Below, one piece after another: positions 49,653 through 59,492 of a DNA stretch of 64,000 bases. The notes under the pieces were generated by a model. That model saw only the letters and a list, made by a program, of their open reading frames with translations, was not told the DNA's origin and searched no databases. The DNA is from Thalassolituus hydrocarboniclasticus (lineage in GTDB: Bacteria > Pseudomonadota > Gammaproteobacteria > Pseudomonadales > Oceanobacteraceae): assembly GCF_025345565.1 (NCBI RefSeq), contig NZ_CP054475.1, positions 3,265,129-3,329,128 on the forward strand, read 5' to 3'. Position numbers and translations under genes: made by a program. Each line of letters starts with the position of its first letter. Positions within the stretch are counted from its first letter, which is position 1.

Positions 49653-50255
49653 ATGAGCAACACCGATGCCCCGATTGGCGTGATCCTGTTAGCCGCCGGT
49701 AAAAGCGAGCGCTTTGGCGCCGATAAACGTCTGGTGCAGATAGACAAGCCCCAGAGTACACAGCAACAGCCGATGCTGCTCACAACATTGCAGCAGATCC
49801 GCGCCAGCGGTTTACCACTGTTTGTGGTACTGCGCCCCGGAGATCAGCAATGGGGCGATGCTCTGGATAAACTCAGTATCGATTGGGGCATCTGCCCGGA
49901 AGCAGCACAGGGCATGGGCCATAGTCTGGCCTTTGGTGTACACGCCACCCAGCAATGGAATGGCTGGCTGATTGCACTGGCCGATATGCCCTTTATTCAC
50001 AGCCAGACCTACCGCTACGTAGCAGACAACCTTAAACAACATGCCATTGTGCGCCCGCGGCTGAAAAGCCAGCCCCAACGGCCCGCTCATCCGGTTGGTT
50101 TTCAGCGCCAGTTTGCCTGTGAGCTGATGGCCTGCGAAGGTGATCATGGCGCACGCGATCTGCTGCAAAAACACCATGATCAGCTGTTTGAGCTGCTGCT
50201 TGAGGACGATGGCATTGTGCGTGATATCGACCGGCCGCAGGACCTGAACGTATAA
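49653..50255 (+). CDS. MocA/MobA-like molybdopterin nucleotidyltransferase
   Basis: 200 residues from the ATG giving MSNTDAPIGVILLAAGKSERFGADKRL; an upstream GTG adds 15 unlikely residues. The VILLAAGKSERFG motif binds nucleotide, and ADMPFI supplies metal-binding Asp. It probably makes the cytosine-dinucleotide form of the Mo cofactor (MocA) used by periplasmic hydroxylases. The C-terminal DIDRPQDL block is the family signature. Last gene of the Mo-hydroxylase cluster; it converges on phoX. Confidence 0.85.
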   Translation: MSNTDAPIGVILLAAGKSERFGADKRLVQIDKPQSTQQQPMLLTTLQQIRASGLPLFVVLRPGDQQWGDALDKLSIDWGICPEAAQGMGHSLAFGVHATQQWNGWLIALADMPFIHSQTYRYVADNLKQHAIVRPRLKSQPQRPAHPVGFQRQFACELMACEGDHGARDLLQKHHDQLFELLLEDDGIVRDIDRPQDLNV

Positions 50256-50402
50256 AAGCATTCTGATCCCGGCAGAACACTGTCCTTATTAAGAAAAATT
50301 TCCCGAATAAAAACCGGGCAAAACGGCTGCATCAATAACGCTGTCCGTTCTGCCGGAGAAATCCATTAAAGCCAACCACGGATATTGTTAAATCAGAACT
50401 GA

Positions 50403-50431
50403 CTGCATAGCCTCAGAAAAAGGCTACGCAG
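50403..50431 (-). terminator. Hairpin downstream of phoX
   Basis: 11-bp stem (50403-50413 with 50421-50431, one G-T pair) with a 7-nt loop, 13 bp after the phoX stop on the minus strand. T-run is poor. Confidence 0.5.
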
Positions 50432-50443
50432 CCGGCAGTTCAA

Positions 50444-52333
50444 TTACGCAATAACATCACCATTTATGCGGCGCACCACCACGATGGCAGGCCGTGGCGG
50501 CATGGCCGCATTAAAATCCGGCCAACGGTTCAGTGGATTATGATACGGATCCAGCTGTTCTTTGCCCGGTTCCCCCGGGTGCTGAATAGCAATAAACAGT
50601 GAAGCGGCATCAGGAGTAAACATTGGCCCGGTGACCTCTGCACCATCCGGACAACGGAAAAACATCCTGCTTAAACCACGCTTTTCACCGGTTGTATACA
50701 TGGCCCACAAGCCATCATTAGTACCGGTCTCCCGGGAAACCGACAAACCCTGATCGGTACTTACCCACAGACGTCCCAGCGGATCAACCACACCATTATC
50801 AGGGCAGGTAAACCAGCCATTGCTGGTCGTGTGACGATTAAAGTCCGCCTGATGCGCAGCAATATCCGGATTGCCACCACGGATAAGCATTTCCCAGCGC
50901 GCCGCTCCGCCCTGATCATCTTCAATTAATTCAACAATATGACCGAAACGATTGTTTGCTCGCGGGTTCGCTGCGTCTGTTTCTTCACGTCTGATATTGT
51001 TCGATAACATCACATACACTTTACCGCTGCGTTCGTCCGGTACGATATCTTCAGGCCTGTCCATCGGAGTCGCCTGTAATAAATCAGCGGCCCGCCGTGC
51101 TTCCAGCACGACATCAGCCTGAGAATAAAAGCCATTTTCAGGAGTCAGGGGGCCAGTGCCATATTGCAGGGTCGCCCAATGCAGGGCACCGCTGGCTTCC
51201 AGCCGTGCGACATACAGAGTGCCATAATCCAGCAGATTTTTATTGGCACTGGCATTGTTACGATCAACAACATCGCGACTGACGAACTTATAAATATATT
51301 CGAAGCCGTTGTCGTCTCCCATATACACCACCAAACGCCCATCAGCACGAACCATGGTTTCAGCCCCTTCGTGCTGGAAGCGCCCTAATGCTGTACGTTT
51401 TACCGGAGTACTGTGCGGGTCTTGCGGATCAATCTCGACCACCCAGCCAAACCGGTTTGCTTCGTTAGGATTATGGGCAAGATCAAAGCGGCTATCTGCC
51501 TGACTCCAGCGGCTGGCTTTACCACCAATACCCAGACGCTGATAATTCTGCTGTTCCGGATGATCCGGCGCTAACTCGCCACCGAAAACACTGTCAAAAT
51601 TTTCTTCGCAAGTCAGATAAGTTCCCCACGGCGTCATGCCACCGGCACAATTCATCAAAGTACCGATAACCTGACGCCCGGTATTATCGTATCGCGTTTT
51701 TAACCGGTCATGTCCCGCTGCGGGTCCGGAAAAGGTGATGCTGGTACTGCGCGCATTAATACGGCGGTTATAAGGTGAGTCGTGTACATAGTGCCAGCGG
51801 CCATTATTCAGGCGCACTTCTACTATCGAATTACCAACCGCGGCCTGCTCTATTGCAACCTGCTGTTGCAGGCGCTCACCACGGTCAGCCACGCCATCGG
51901 CAAACATCAACTCAGGCAGTGCGTATTCGTGGTTGACGCACAATAAACCCCGCTGCTGCCCTTCATCAGCAGACAGCGGTAAATAGCCAACATAATCATT
52001 GTTATATCCGAATCGTACTTCCTGTTCATCGGCATCCATATTTTCCGGATTAAAAACGGGAAGCCCCGGCCGCAGCGGATCTCCCCAACGAATAAGCACA
52101 TCCGCCTTATGCCCATTTGCCACATGCATTTCAGCACCAAATCCGTGTTCAATCTCATCAAATTTAAAACTGGCCTGACTGAATTCCTGCGTGGATTTTC
52201 CAGCCAGCGGCGAACAGGCGACAGTGGCCGATGCTGCAGCACCAGTCAGTAGTGTATTACGCAAAAAACGCCGACGACTGAAACGATGTTCAATCAGTTC
52301 TGCCAAACTCTTAGCCATAGTTGGTCTGTTCAT
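50444..52333 (-). CDS. phoX: PhoX-family (DUF839) Tat-exported phosphatase
   Basis: 629 residues from the ATG giving MNRPTMAKSLAELIEHRFSRRRFLRNTLL; an upstream start adds 15 residues inside the preceding terminator. The twin-arginine motif SRRRFLRN is at about 19-26 and a Cys-containing VACSPLAG follows. PhoX motifs include CVNHEYALPE, CAGGMTPWGTYLTCEENFD and GWVVEIDPQDP. PhoX is a Ca2+/Fe3+ alkaline phosphatase that releases phosphate from organic esters. It lies 82 bp after a TonB receptor, in a FecI-FecR-controlled locus (see findings). Confidence 0.88.
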   Translation of the reverse strand: MNRPTMAKSLAELIEHRFSRRRFLRNTLLTGAAASATVACSPLAGKSTQEFSQASFKFDEIEHGFGAEMHVANGHKADVLIRWGDPLRPGLPVFNPENMDADEQEVRFGYNNDYVGYLPLSADEGQQRGLLCVNHEYALPELMFADGVADRGERLQQQVAIEQAAVGNSIVEVRLNNGRWHYVHDSPYNRRINARSTSITFSGPAAGHDRLKTRYDNTGRQVIGTLMNCAGGMTPWGTYLTCEENFDSVFGGELAPDHPEQQNYQRLGIGGKASRWSQADSRFDLAHNPNEANRFGWVVEIDPQDPHSTPVKRTALGRFQHEGAETMVRADGRLVVYMGDDNGFEYIYKFVSRDVVDRNNASANKNLLDYGTLYVARLEASGALHWATLQYGTGPLTPENGFYSQADVVLEARRAADLLQATPMDRPEDIVPDERSGKVYVMLSNNIRREETDAANPRANNRFGHIVELIEDDQGGAARWEMLIRGGNPDIAAHQADFNRHTTSNGWFTCPDNGVVDPLGRLWVSTDQGLSVSRETGTNDGLWAMYTTGEKRGLSRMFFRCPDGAEVTGPMFTPDAASLFIAIQHPGEPGKEQLDPYHNPLNRWPDFNAAMPPRPAIVVVRRINGDVIA

Positions 52334-52353
52334 AACATTACCCTTAAAAAAAT

Positions 52354-52378
52354 TTGCCTCCTGCAATACAGGAGGCAA
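52354..52378 (-). terminator. Intrinsic terminator between the TonB receptor and phoX
   Basis: Perfect 10-bp stem TTGCCTCCTG/CAGGAGGCAA with a 5-nt loop. On the minus strand it is followed by a run of T residues that reaches into the phoX Shine-Dalgarno region. It would reduce, or conditionally stop, transcription into phoX. Confidence 0.88.
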
Positions 52379-52414
52379 TGACTCAGATAACAGAGCCTGT
52401 TTTATCTTTAATAA

Positions 52415-54997
52415 TCAGAACTTGGTACTTACACCCAGAGAATAACGTGATCCATAATGGTCAATAGAGCCAGGACGGGACTTGCTTTCGTGATAACCGT
52501 AAATACTTTCATCCGTGATATTCACGGCTTCGAATGAAATCCGGGTATCTGCAACAATTTCGTAAGAAACATTCATATCGAGTGTTCCGAATTCATCAAT
52601 ATAATCATCTGCCACATCACCTACACCATTATTGGCGAGATAATCATCACGCCAGTTATAACCAATGCGGGCACTGAATCCGTTCTTCTCGTAAAATGCG
52701 ACTAAGTTATAGCTGTTTTCAGACAACCCGGTAACCGGCTGAGATACCAGGTCTCCGTCTTCGGCCACTTCAACTTCACTTTTTACATAGGTGTAGTTTG
52801 CCTGAACACCTAAACCATCAAATGGTGCTGGCAGAAAATCCATAACCTGCTGATAGGCAAGTTCAAGTCCCTTGATTTCACCTTCACCGGTATTCGCCGG
52901 AGCACTCACCGTAACGTCAGTTCCGTTAACATTAACTATCTGAGACTGACCGGTAATAAAGGTGCTTATATCTTTATAAAAACCAGTGACCGAGGCATAG
53001 CCTGAATCAGAGAAGTAATATTCTGCAGAAATATCATACTGCATAGCTTCATATGGTTTCAGACGCGGGTTGCCACCACTGGCTGTCGGAGCATCGGTAC
53101 TGAAAGATATACCCGGACGCAGGTCTGGCAAGGATGGCCGGCTCATAACTTTTGCTGCCGAAAAGCGCATTAACCACTCATCACTCAGATCAAAGTTCAG
53201 GTTAAGGCTTGGCAGGGTTTTGTTGTATTTCTGAGTAACATCTACAGATACCGGCTGGTCATTGACAATGCTGGTTCCTGATGGATTCTGCTCAGTGCGA
53301 ACATGACGGAAACCTAAGTTACCAAAAACAGGAACACCAAGATCATATTCAAAGTTACCCTGAACATAGGCCGAGGTTATATTTTCCACTACCTTATAGG
53401 AGTTTCTCTTATCATCATTTGTCAGCGGCTGACTCAACAAATCACTGCCAAAAAACTCATTATGGAATTTATCACCGTCAGGAACCGCCCAGTTATCAAG
53501 GTAATTACTGGAAATTCCTTTACCAAAATCACTAACCGGAAATGATTCAAAGTAGCTGTCATCAAACACTACGCCATTCAGACCATCGGTAACACGAATG
53601 TCACGGCGCTTGTAATCACGCTCCCGATCACGTTTCGCAACACCAAACTGAACACTGGATAATACTCCCGAGGTCAGATATTCAAAATCCAGCTTCAGTG
53701 AATTATCGCTATCGTCTACCTCGATGGTTCTGTACTCAATTCTGCGGCCAGGAAATTGCTGGGCATCTGAGATATCAACCGGAAAGCTGAACTTTGGTGG
53801 CTTTTTATGGCCAGCGGAAAAATCAAAATCTACCGCCACATCATCCAGTCGGAGACGAGTCCGGCGAATCGGATCATCGGTTTCACTGTGTGCATCAGAA
53901 CGGCTGATATCGGCAGAGATAATCCAGTTATCCAGTGTCCAGCTGTTATTCATCGCAAAAGACAGCGACTGGTGATTAGACGTTGACGACTCCCGGGACA
54001 ACTGCAGGTTAGTATTCTCTGCCGTGCCCGCAACCAGACTGTCTCCTATTAATGTAGCGTTGCTTACCGGTCCACCCAGCTCAATATCCATACCGATTTC
54101 GTCGAATTCAACATCCAGATCCGACCAGAGAAGATCGACGTTCATCTCATGCTGTTCACTGCTTTTCCACTGCAATGCCGACGCTAACGACATCCGCTCT
54201 TTGTTTTGTCGCTCCAGGGTTGGACGATGACGACCATTACCAAATACTTCACTGAAATCCTGTGCCGCGTCTGCTGAATCCAGCTGACCACGAATCCAGT
54301 TCCAGTTCATCGAACGATCCTGACGAATTTCCCGCTCAGAATAGGCGCCGGAAAAGAGAATACCCAACGTATTATCAGTATTAGTCCAGCGATATAAACC
54401 CGACAGCTTTGGATCTGTACTGTCTGCCAGATCGGATTGAGTTAACTTAGCCGATACCGCACCTGAATTTTCCAGTGCTAAAGGGCGAAATGTTTTAATA
54501 TTTACAATACCGCCAATCGCTCCTTCATCCAGACGTGCTTCCGGAGATTTAATAACCTCAAGCCCGGAAATCAACTCAGATGGCAGCGTGTCATAGCGGA
54601 ATTGACGACCATCCTGACCACTGTTTTCAACGTTTTCGTTTACAGCCAGATTACGTCCGTTCAGCTGTGTTACCTGAAACTGTGGACCCAGACCACGCAC
54701 ACTGACCGACAACCCTTCACCACGGCTTCTTGCCACCTGAATACCCGGCAGCATCTGCATTGCTTCCGCAACGTTTTCAGCCGGAAACTTGCCAATATCT
54801 TCAGCATTAATGGCATCCATCACCGTCGCTGACTGGCGTTTAATATCCATTGCCCGGTCAAGGCTGTCGGCGTAACTGCCATAAGCGACTACTTCTTCCG
54901 TGATGTTCTCATCCACTGCCGGATTTTTTTCGTCCGCATGGGTTACAGAACTCACACTGATTGCAGCAATAGCCGCAGCTAATCCATATTTCTTCAT
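52415..54997 (-). CDS. TonB-dependent outer-membrane receptor (Xanthomonas-Caulobacter type), no STN domain
   Basis: 860 residues from the ATG giving MKKYGLAAAIAAISVSSVTHA, with GAGGTG about 9 bp before it. Signal peptide about 1-22, then a TonB-box-like EEVVAYGSY. The plug follows with NAEDIGKFPAENVAEAMQMLPGIQVARSRGEG split over its motifs (TIGR01782-like), and a 22-strand barrel ending in KF. The substrate is unknown; context suggests an organophosphate or its metal complex. Its plug and barrel resemble those of the neighbouring receptor, suggesting duplication. Confidence 0.9.
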   Translation of the reverse strand: MKKYGLAAAIAAISVSSVTHADEKNPAVDENITEEVVAYGSYADSLDRAMDIKRQSATVMDAINAEDIGKFPAENVAEAMQMLPGIQVARSRGEGLSVSVRGLGPQFQVTQLNGRNLAVNENVENSGQDGRQFRYDTLPSELISGLEVIKSPEARLDEGAIGGIVNIKTFRPLALENSGAVSAKLTQSDLADSTDPKLSGLYRWTNTDNTLGILFSGAYSEREIRQDRSMNWNWIRGQLDSADAAQDFSEVFGNGRHRPTLERQNKERMSLASALQWKSSEQHEMNVDLLWSDLDVEFDEIGMDIELGGPVSNATLIGDSLVAGTAENTNLQLSRESSTSNHQSLSFAMNNSWTLDNWIISADISRSDAHSETDDPIRRTRLRLDDVAVDFDFSAGHKKPPKFSFPVDISDAQQFPGRRIEYRTIEVDDSDNSLKLDFEYLTSGVLSSVQFGVAKRDRERDYKRRDIRVTDGLNGVVFDDSYFESFPVSDFGKGISSNYLDNWAVPDGDKFHNEFFGSDLLSQPLTNDDKRNSYKVVENITSAYVQGNFEYDLGVPVFGNLGFRHVRTEQNPSGTSIVNDQPVSVDVTQKYNKTLPSLNLNFDLSDEWLMRFSAAKVMSRPSLPDLRPGISFSTDAPTASGGNPRLKPYEAMQYDISAEYYFSDSGYASVTGFYKDISTFITGQSQIVNVNGTDVTVSAPANTGEGEIKGLELAYQQVMDFLPAPFDGLGVQANYTYVKSEVEVAEDGDLVSQPVTGLSENSYNLVAFYEKNGFSARIGYNWRDDYLANNGVGDVADDYIDEFGTLDMNVSYEIVADTRISFEAVNITDESIYGYHESKSRPGSIDHYGSRYSLGVSTKF

Positions 54998-55109
54998 CAG
55001 TTTTTTCACCTCGATTATTGAATGTCTACAGCCTGCATGCATCAAGATCAGCTGTGTCTTTTCAAATAGACGGTGCCCGGTTAAAAATAGGACATTATTT
55101 TTTTAAAAA

Positions 55110-57926
55110 TTATAAATTGACATTCAGAACAAGAAGAAATCGCGGAGCACTGTATTCCAGTGAGTGGTAGATTTTTTTGCCCGAAGAACGAATATATGAA
55201 ATATCTTCCGAACCAAGTAAATTGGTACCAGTAAGGGACAGGGTTGTGTCCTTACTGAAACTCCAGCTCAACTGAGCCTGTAAACGCACATCGCCTTCAA
55301 CATAAACATCGGCAACGCCTTCTGCCCCCTTTTCCAGAAGATAATCGGATCGATAGCTCACACCCCATTGCATGCGTGTATTGCCGAGCTGCCAATAAAA
55401 CTGGCCGGCTAATGACACAGGCGAGACCTGAACCATAGGGTAATGTTCATCGCCGTGAGCGACATCACTGTGTACAACAGTGGCCGTAGTCTGAATCCCC
55501 CAGTCTGGCAGACCGATATCGTAACTGACCTCATGCCCGAGAATACTCGCTTTGCCATTATTCACAGGGAGTGTAACCCGGTAGTTTTCACCGTTAATCA
55601 GCTGAGGCTGTGATTCACTGACAATATAGTCCTGTAAGTTTTTTGCGAAAAAGCTGTATTGATAGCGCACGCCCTTCGCCGGCCGGAAACTTACTGAAAA
55701 TTCTGCCTGATCTGCCGGCATGGGTTTTAACCGGGGGTTTCCGGCGCTGGCCAGAAAGACACCTTCGGTAGAATTTAAGCTGACTCCTGGTGTCAGGTCC
55801 TGATAGTTAGGCATGCTGACTGACTGACTAAGATGGGTACGCCACTGCCAAAATGGCCCGGCCTGATAAAGGATGTTCAGAGATGGCAGCCAATAATGGT
55901 AGCTCCGCTGATAACTGACGGCGGATGCACTGTCTGCCTCATAACCTGAAGACAATAGCGTCAGCCGGCTGTGGCGAACAGCAGCATTACCACTCAGGTG
56001 TTCGCCGATGTCAAAATCAATCTGGTTATACCACTGCAGCAGATTTTCTCCGCTGTCATAGCTGTTTTTCCGGTCAGCTTCTGTGGCGACAGGAAATGTC
56101 AAAGCAGAATCAAAACGCTGCTGTAAGCGAGAATTCGGAACCAGCCAGTGTTTTACACTCTGATGACTTACCGCAGAAAGAAAAGGCTGCGCCTGGTTAC
56201 GACTCATATCCAATGAGGGCACAAGATGTACCTGTTCGGTATGACTTAATGCAACATCCTGCCGGCGGTAGCGGCGCTGTTGTTGTACCAGAGAAAAGCC
56301 AGACTTCCAGCTGCTCAGCCCGGCGACAGTCAGATTTTTTCGCCAGTCCAGCTGTAACGACTGTACATCGTGCTGTAACTGAATATCACGCCGGGTCAGA
56401 AGATCCAGCGCCACAAAATTTTCTGCCTGAAGAGGATCAAAGCCAGGCAGAAATCGCAACGCTCGCTTATCAGCCGGTGCTGAAAAATTCAGATCGGTCG
56501 GCACCGAGTTGATTACCGTTCGGCTGATCGGTTTATCCGTTCCACTATGGGCAGAGGAAACCGCCAGGCTGACACTGCCTTCCCAGGATTCATGCTGCCA
56601 CTCGTAATCTGTCATCCATAGCTGGTTACGGTGTAATTGTCCTGATGTATCCAGACTGCTTTGCAGATACACATTCCGGGCGAATCCGCTAACCAGTGCA
56701 TTTCCGGAAAACCCGGGATCCGAAAACACAGCATCCTCTGCATCCAGTCTTGCCTGCAAACGCTCCTCATTAAAATCTATCGATAAATCGGATAAAAAAT
56801 AGTCGAAAGAAATAATGTTCTGGTTTTCCAGACGCCATTGTGCGGATGTACTGAAACTGCGGCGCTGTCTTTGCTCCTGCTCATTGGTTAAGGCGAACCG
56901 GTTACTGGGAACCAGCAAGTCATCATCCAGCTGTGAGTTATTCCAGGCGTTTTTATTCAGGTCCCAGTTCCAGGTCTGGTACTGATCCTGATAATGATAG
57001 CGCTCGCGATACTGCAGTCCGAATAAAATTCCGAGAGTCTCGTCATGATTACGCCAGCCAGTCATTGCCGAAATAGTCGGATAACTTCTTTCTGCCAGCG
57101 GCTGATACTCCCACTCGGTACGGAAATAATGCGGTAATTCTGAAACAGACAGCGGACGATAGCCGGTAATACTTATATCGCTGCCAATGGCTCCTGGCCC
57201 GGAGGCCGACTTAAGAACCTCGACCTGAGCAACATTCTCTGCCGGAAGAACGTCAAACCGGAACTGTCGCCCTCCCTGGCCGCTATTGCGCACGTTTTCG
57301 TTAATAGCCATAACATGACCATTCAACAATATGCGCTGATATTGCGCTCCCAGACCGCGCACGCTGAGACTCAGCCCCTCCCCACGTTCGCTGTTGAGCA
57401 TAACGCCCGGCAGGTACTGCAGAGATTCAGCCAGATTTTCGTATGGCAGAGCCTGCAATCCAGCGGCCGACAATACTGAAACAGACTCCGGTCTGGCCTG
57501 CTCTTCCGCTAAACGATAATTGAGCGCAGCGTATAAACTACCCTGAGCATAAGGGCTCGCCGGATTAAAGCGCTGACCCAGCACCAACAGCTGTTCAACA
57601 TGATCCGGAGCTGCATCCTCCTCTGGAACGGCCTCAATTAAATAGCCCTGAGAAACTTCCCGGTATCTGAGGCCCGTGTTTTGCAGAATTTCAGTCAGCA
57701 ATTGCGTTAAAGAATAATCCCCCCGGATATTTCCGTGACTCAGTGTTTGCAGCAATTCACTGCGGGCAACAATACTGACGCTATAACGGCGGGATATCTC
57801 TGGCAAACTATGCTGCAGAGAACCGGCAGAGAACTGTACATTGAGGGTAATATCGCCGGATGCCTGACACAGTGCAGAAAAAACGGGCAGTAAAAAGATG
57901 ATCAGGCTACAGAGAATTTTTTTCAT
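55110..57926 (-). CDS. TonB-dependent receptor/transducer with N-terminal STN signalling domain
   Basis: 938 residues from the ATG giving MKKILCSLIIFLLPVFSALCQA. After the signal peptide an STN (secretin/TonB short N-terminal) domain spans about 28-105 with LPEISRRYSVSIVARSELL. The plug follows with LQYLPGVMLNSERGEGLSLSVRGLG split over its motifs, then the barrel. FecA-type receptors with STN pass a ligand signal to the FecR anti-sigma, encoded just upstream 57 bp away. This one is therefore the likely sensor, and the next receptor the plain uptake partner. Confidence 0.9.
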   Translation of the reverse strand: MKKILCSLIIFLLPVFSALCQASGDITLNVQFSAGSLQHSLPEISRRYSVSIVARSELLQTLSHGNIRGDYSLTQLLTEILQNTGLRYREVSQGYLIEAVPEEDAAPDHVEQLLVLGQRFNPASPYAQGSLYAALNYRLAEEQARPESVSVLSAAGLQALPYENLAESLQYLPGVMLNSERGEGLSLSVRGLGAQYQRILLNGHVMAINENVRNSGQGGRQFRFDVLPAENVAQVEVLKSASGPGAIGSDISITGYRPLSVSELPHYFRTEWEYQPLAERSYPTISAMTGWRNHDETLGILFGLQYRERYHYQDQYQTWNWDLNKNAWNNSQLDDDLLVPSNRFALTNEQEQRQRRSFSTSAQWRLENQNIISFDYFLSDLSIDFNEERLQARLDAEDAVFSDPGFSGNALVSGFARNVYLQSSLDTSGQLHRNQLWMTDYEWQHESWEGSVSLAVSSAHSGTDKPISRTVINSVPTDLNFSAPADKRALRFLPGFDPLQAENFVALDLLTRRDIQLQHDVQSLQLDWRKNLTVAGLSSWKSGFSLVQQQRRYRRQDVALSHTEQVHLVPSLDMSRNQAQPFLSAVSHQSVKHWLVPNSRLQQRFDSALTFPVATEADRKNSYDSGENLLQWYNQIDFDIGEHLSGNAAVRHSRLTLLSSGYEADSASAVSYQRSYHYWLPSLNILYQAGPFWQWRTHLSQSVSMPNYQDLTPGVSLNSTEGVFLASAGNPRLKPMPADQAEFSVSFRPAKGVRYQYSFFAKNLQDYIVSESQPQLINGENYRVTLPVNNGKASILGHEVSYDIGLPDWGIQTTATVVHSDVAHGDEHYPMVQVSPVSLAGQFYWQLGNTRMQWGVSYRSDYLLEKGAEGVADVYVEGDVRLQAQLSWSFSKDTTLSLTGTNLLGSEDISYIRSSGKKIYHSLEYSAPRFLLVLNVNL

Positions 57927-57983
57927 ATCGGCATCGTCAGCCAATCACAACGCAGTATATTCCCTTACTGTTAATCCATTGCT

Positions 57984-58877
57984 TCATTGGATTGGCGATA
58001 AATAATAAACACCCTGAATCTGACTTAACTGCAGACCTGATATTTCAGTGAGTAAATTCAATGACTGCTCTATTTTTTCTACCTCAAAGGCTCCACTGAT
58101 CCGCACATCCCGAACATCCGGTGCCAGATAAATAGGCTGTTCGCTGTAACGGTTCAGCTGATCTACGACATATTGAATGGAATGCCCCTGAACAATCAGC
58201 TGCCCCGACATCCAGTCGGCCCCCTGGCTTTCCGGCTGAAATACCGACACTTCGATTTTGTCAGCCGTTAGGCGTGCCATTTCCCCGACCTGCAGCATGG
58301 TGGTATTACCATGCAGCGAGGTAACCTGAACCTGGCCTTCATAAACACTGACCTCTACTCCCTGGGCCGTCTGGTCGACATTAAATTCTGTCCCGACAAC
58401 CTGAATATCCCCCCACTGGGTACCAATAATAAAGGGACGCTGAGGGTCTTTCTGTACATCAAAATACGCTTCACCCTTTTTCAGCGAAATGCTGCGTTGC
58501 TTAGCGCTGAAGGATACTGACAACTGGGTATCGGCATTGAGTAATATTTCACTGCCATCCTGCAGATTGACCATCTGCCGCTCAGCAACTTTGCTTTGAT
58601 AAGACAACAGCTGGCTGATTACCGGAGTGGTCCCGGAAGGTTGCAGAAAAAACAATCCGCCACTGACCAGCAGCACAAAGCAGGCCGCCATAGCGGGTTG
58701 CCAGAGACCCGGGCGCACTCTTGTCGACGGTTCGGCTACGTTTTTTAATGCGTCGGTCAGCGCAGGGTCCTGCCAGATAGCCTGCTCCAGCTCATCCAGA
58801 GCAATATCATCAGGCAGATCCGCCGGGTTATGCCGGGCGTCGTTGGCAGCAATGTGTCGTGTCTCAGATCTGCTCAT
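57984..58877 (-). CDS. FecR-family transmembrane anti-sigma factor
   Basis: 297 residues. A cytoplasmic anti-sigma domain (about 1-60), one transmembrane helix (about 62-80, MAACFVLLVSGGLFFL), then the periplasmic FecR domain (MVNLQDGSEILLNADTQLSVSF through VVGTEFNV) and a C-terminal DUF4974-like part. It receives the signal from the STN domain of the receptor and controls the ECF sigma factor. Gene order sigma-fecR-receptor is standard. Confidence 0.92.
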   Translation of the reverse strand: MSRSETRHIAANDARHNPADLPDDIALDELEQAIWQDPALTDALKNVAEPSTRVRPGLWQPAMAACFVLLVSGGLFFLQPSGTTPVISQLLSYQSKVAERQMVNLQDGSEILLNADTQLSVSFSAKQRSISLKKGEAYFDVQKDPQRPFIIGTQWGDIQVVGTEFNVDQTAQGVEVSVYEGQVQVTSLHGNTTMLQVGEMARLTADKIEVSVFQPESQGADWMSGQLIVQGHSIQYVVDQLNRYSEQPIYLAPDVRDVRISGAFEVEKIEQSLNLLTEISGLQLSQIQGVYYLSPIQ

Positions 58878-58937
58878 CAGGATTCATAAATCAGTGTCAT
58901 TTAAACAATGACGGAATAATCGGGAAAAAAGGACAAT

Positions 58938-59450
58938 TTATTTTTGCAGCCCCTGAACTGCCTGCTTCAGGGTGCTGAGCGCGCGGGTAATGTGTTTATC
59001 AACGCTGGCAGAAGACAACCCGAGAGCGTTGCCAATACTGGCCTTGGATTCACCCTTCAAACGATACCGTACAAACACGTCACGGCGCAGGGCTGGCATA
59101 CTCTGCAGGGTTTTCTGATAAAGCTCCATACGGCGCTGGCGATCAAGTTGCAGCTCCAGATCGGTGCGCTCACACACCAGATCTTCATCCAGCGGTACAA
59201 TCTCTGTTCGCCGTCCACGAGCCATATCAATCAGGAGATTACGCGCTACCCGGTAGGCGTATCTGAGCGGCTGCTCAATTTCTGACAGGCGACTGCGCTC
59301 AATCACCCGCACCAGTGTCATCTGAAAAATATCATCGACATCCGCTTCCTGATCTACGGATTTACGGATAAAAGCCCGTAAATCCGAGCGATTAGCCATC
59401 AGTTCTCCGCTGATTTGTCGATGCTGTCTGGTGTGTTTCGCGTCTGTCAT
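58938..59450 (-). CDS. FecI-like ECF RNA polymerase sigma factor
   Basis: 170 residues. Region 2 has DVDDIFQMTLVRVIERS and YRVARNLLIDMARGRR; region 4 has RRDVFVRYRLKGESKASIGNALGLSSASVDKHITRAL. No region 3. It is the first gene of the sigma-fecR-receptor-receptor-phoX locus. The Shine-Dalgarno is poor and a shorter start at MANRSDL (17 codons on) is possible. A PHO-box-like sequence lies 43 bp upstream. Confidence 0.9.
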   Translation of the reverse strand: MTDAKHTRQHRQISGELMANRSDLRAFIRKSVDQEADVDDIFQMTLVRVIERSRLSEIEQPLRYAYRVARNLLIDMARGRRTEIVPLDEDLVCERTDLELQLDRQRRMELYQKTLQSMPALRRDVFVRYRLKGESKASIGNALGLSSASVDKHITRALSTLKQAVQGLQK

Positions 59451-59492
59451 AGGCTACGTCTCAGAGCGGAAGCAGCACGCTAACTAATAATT

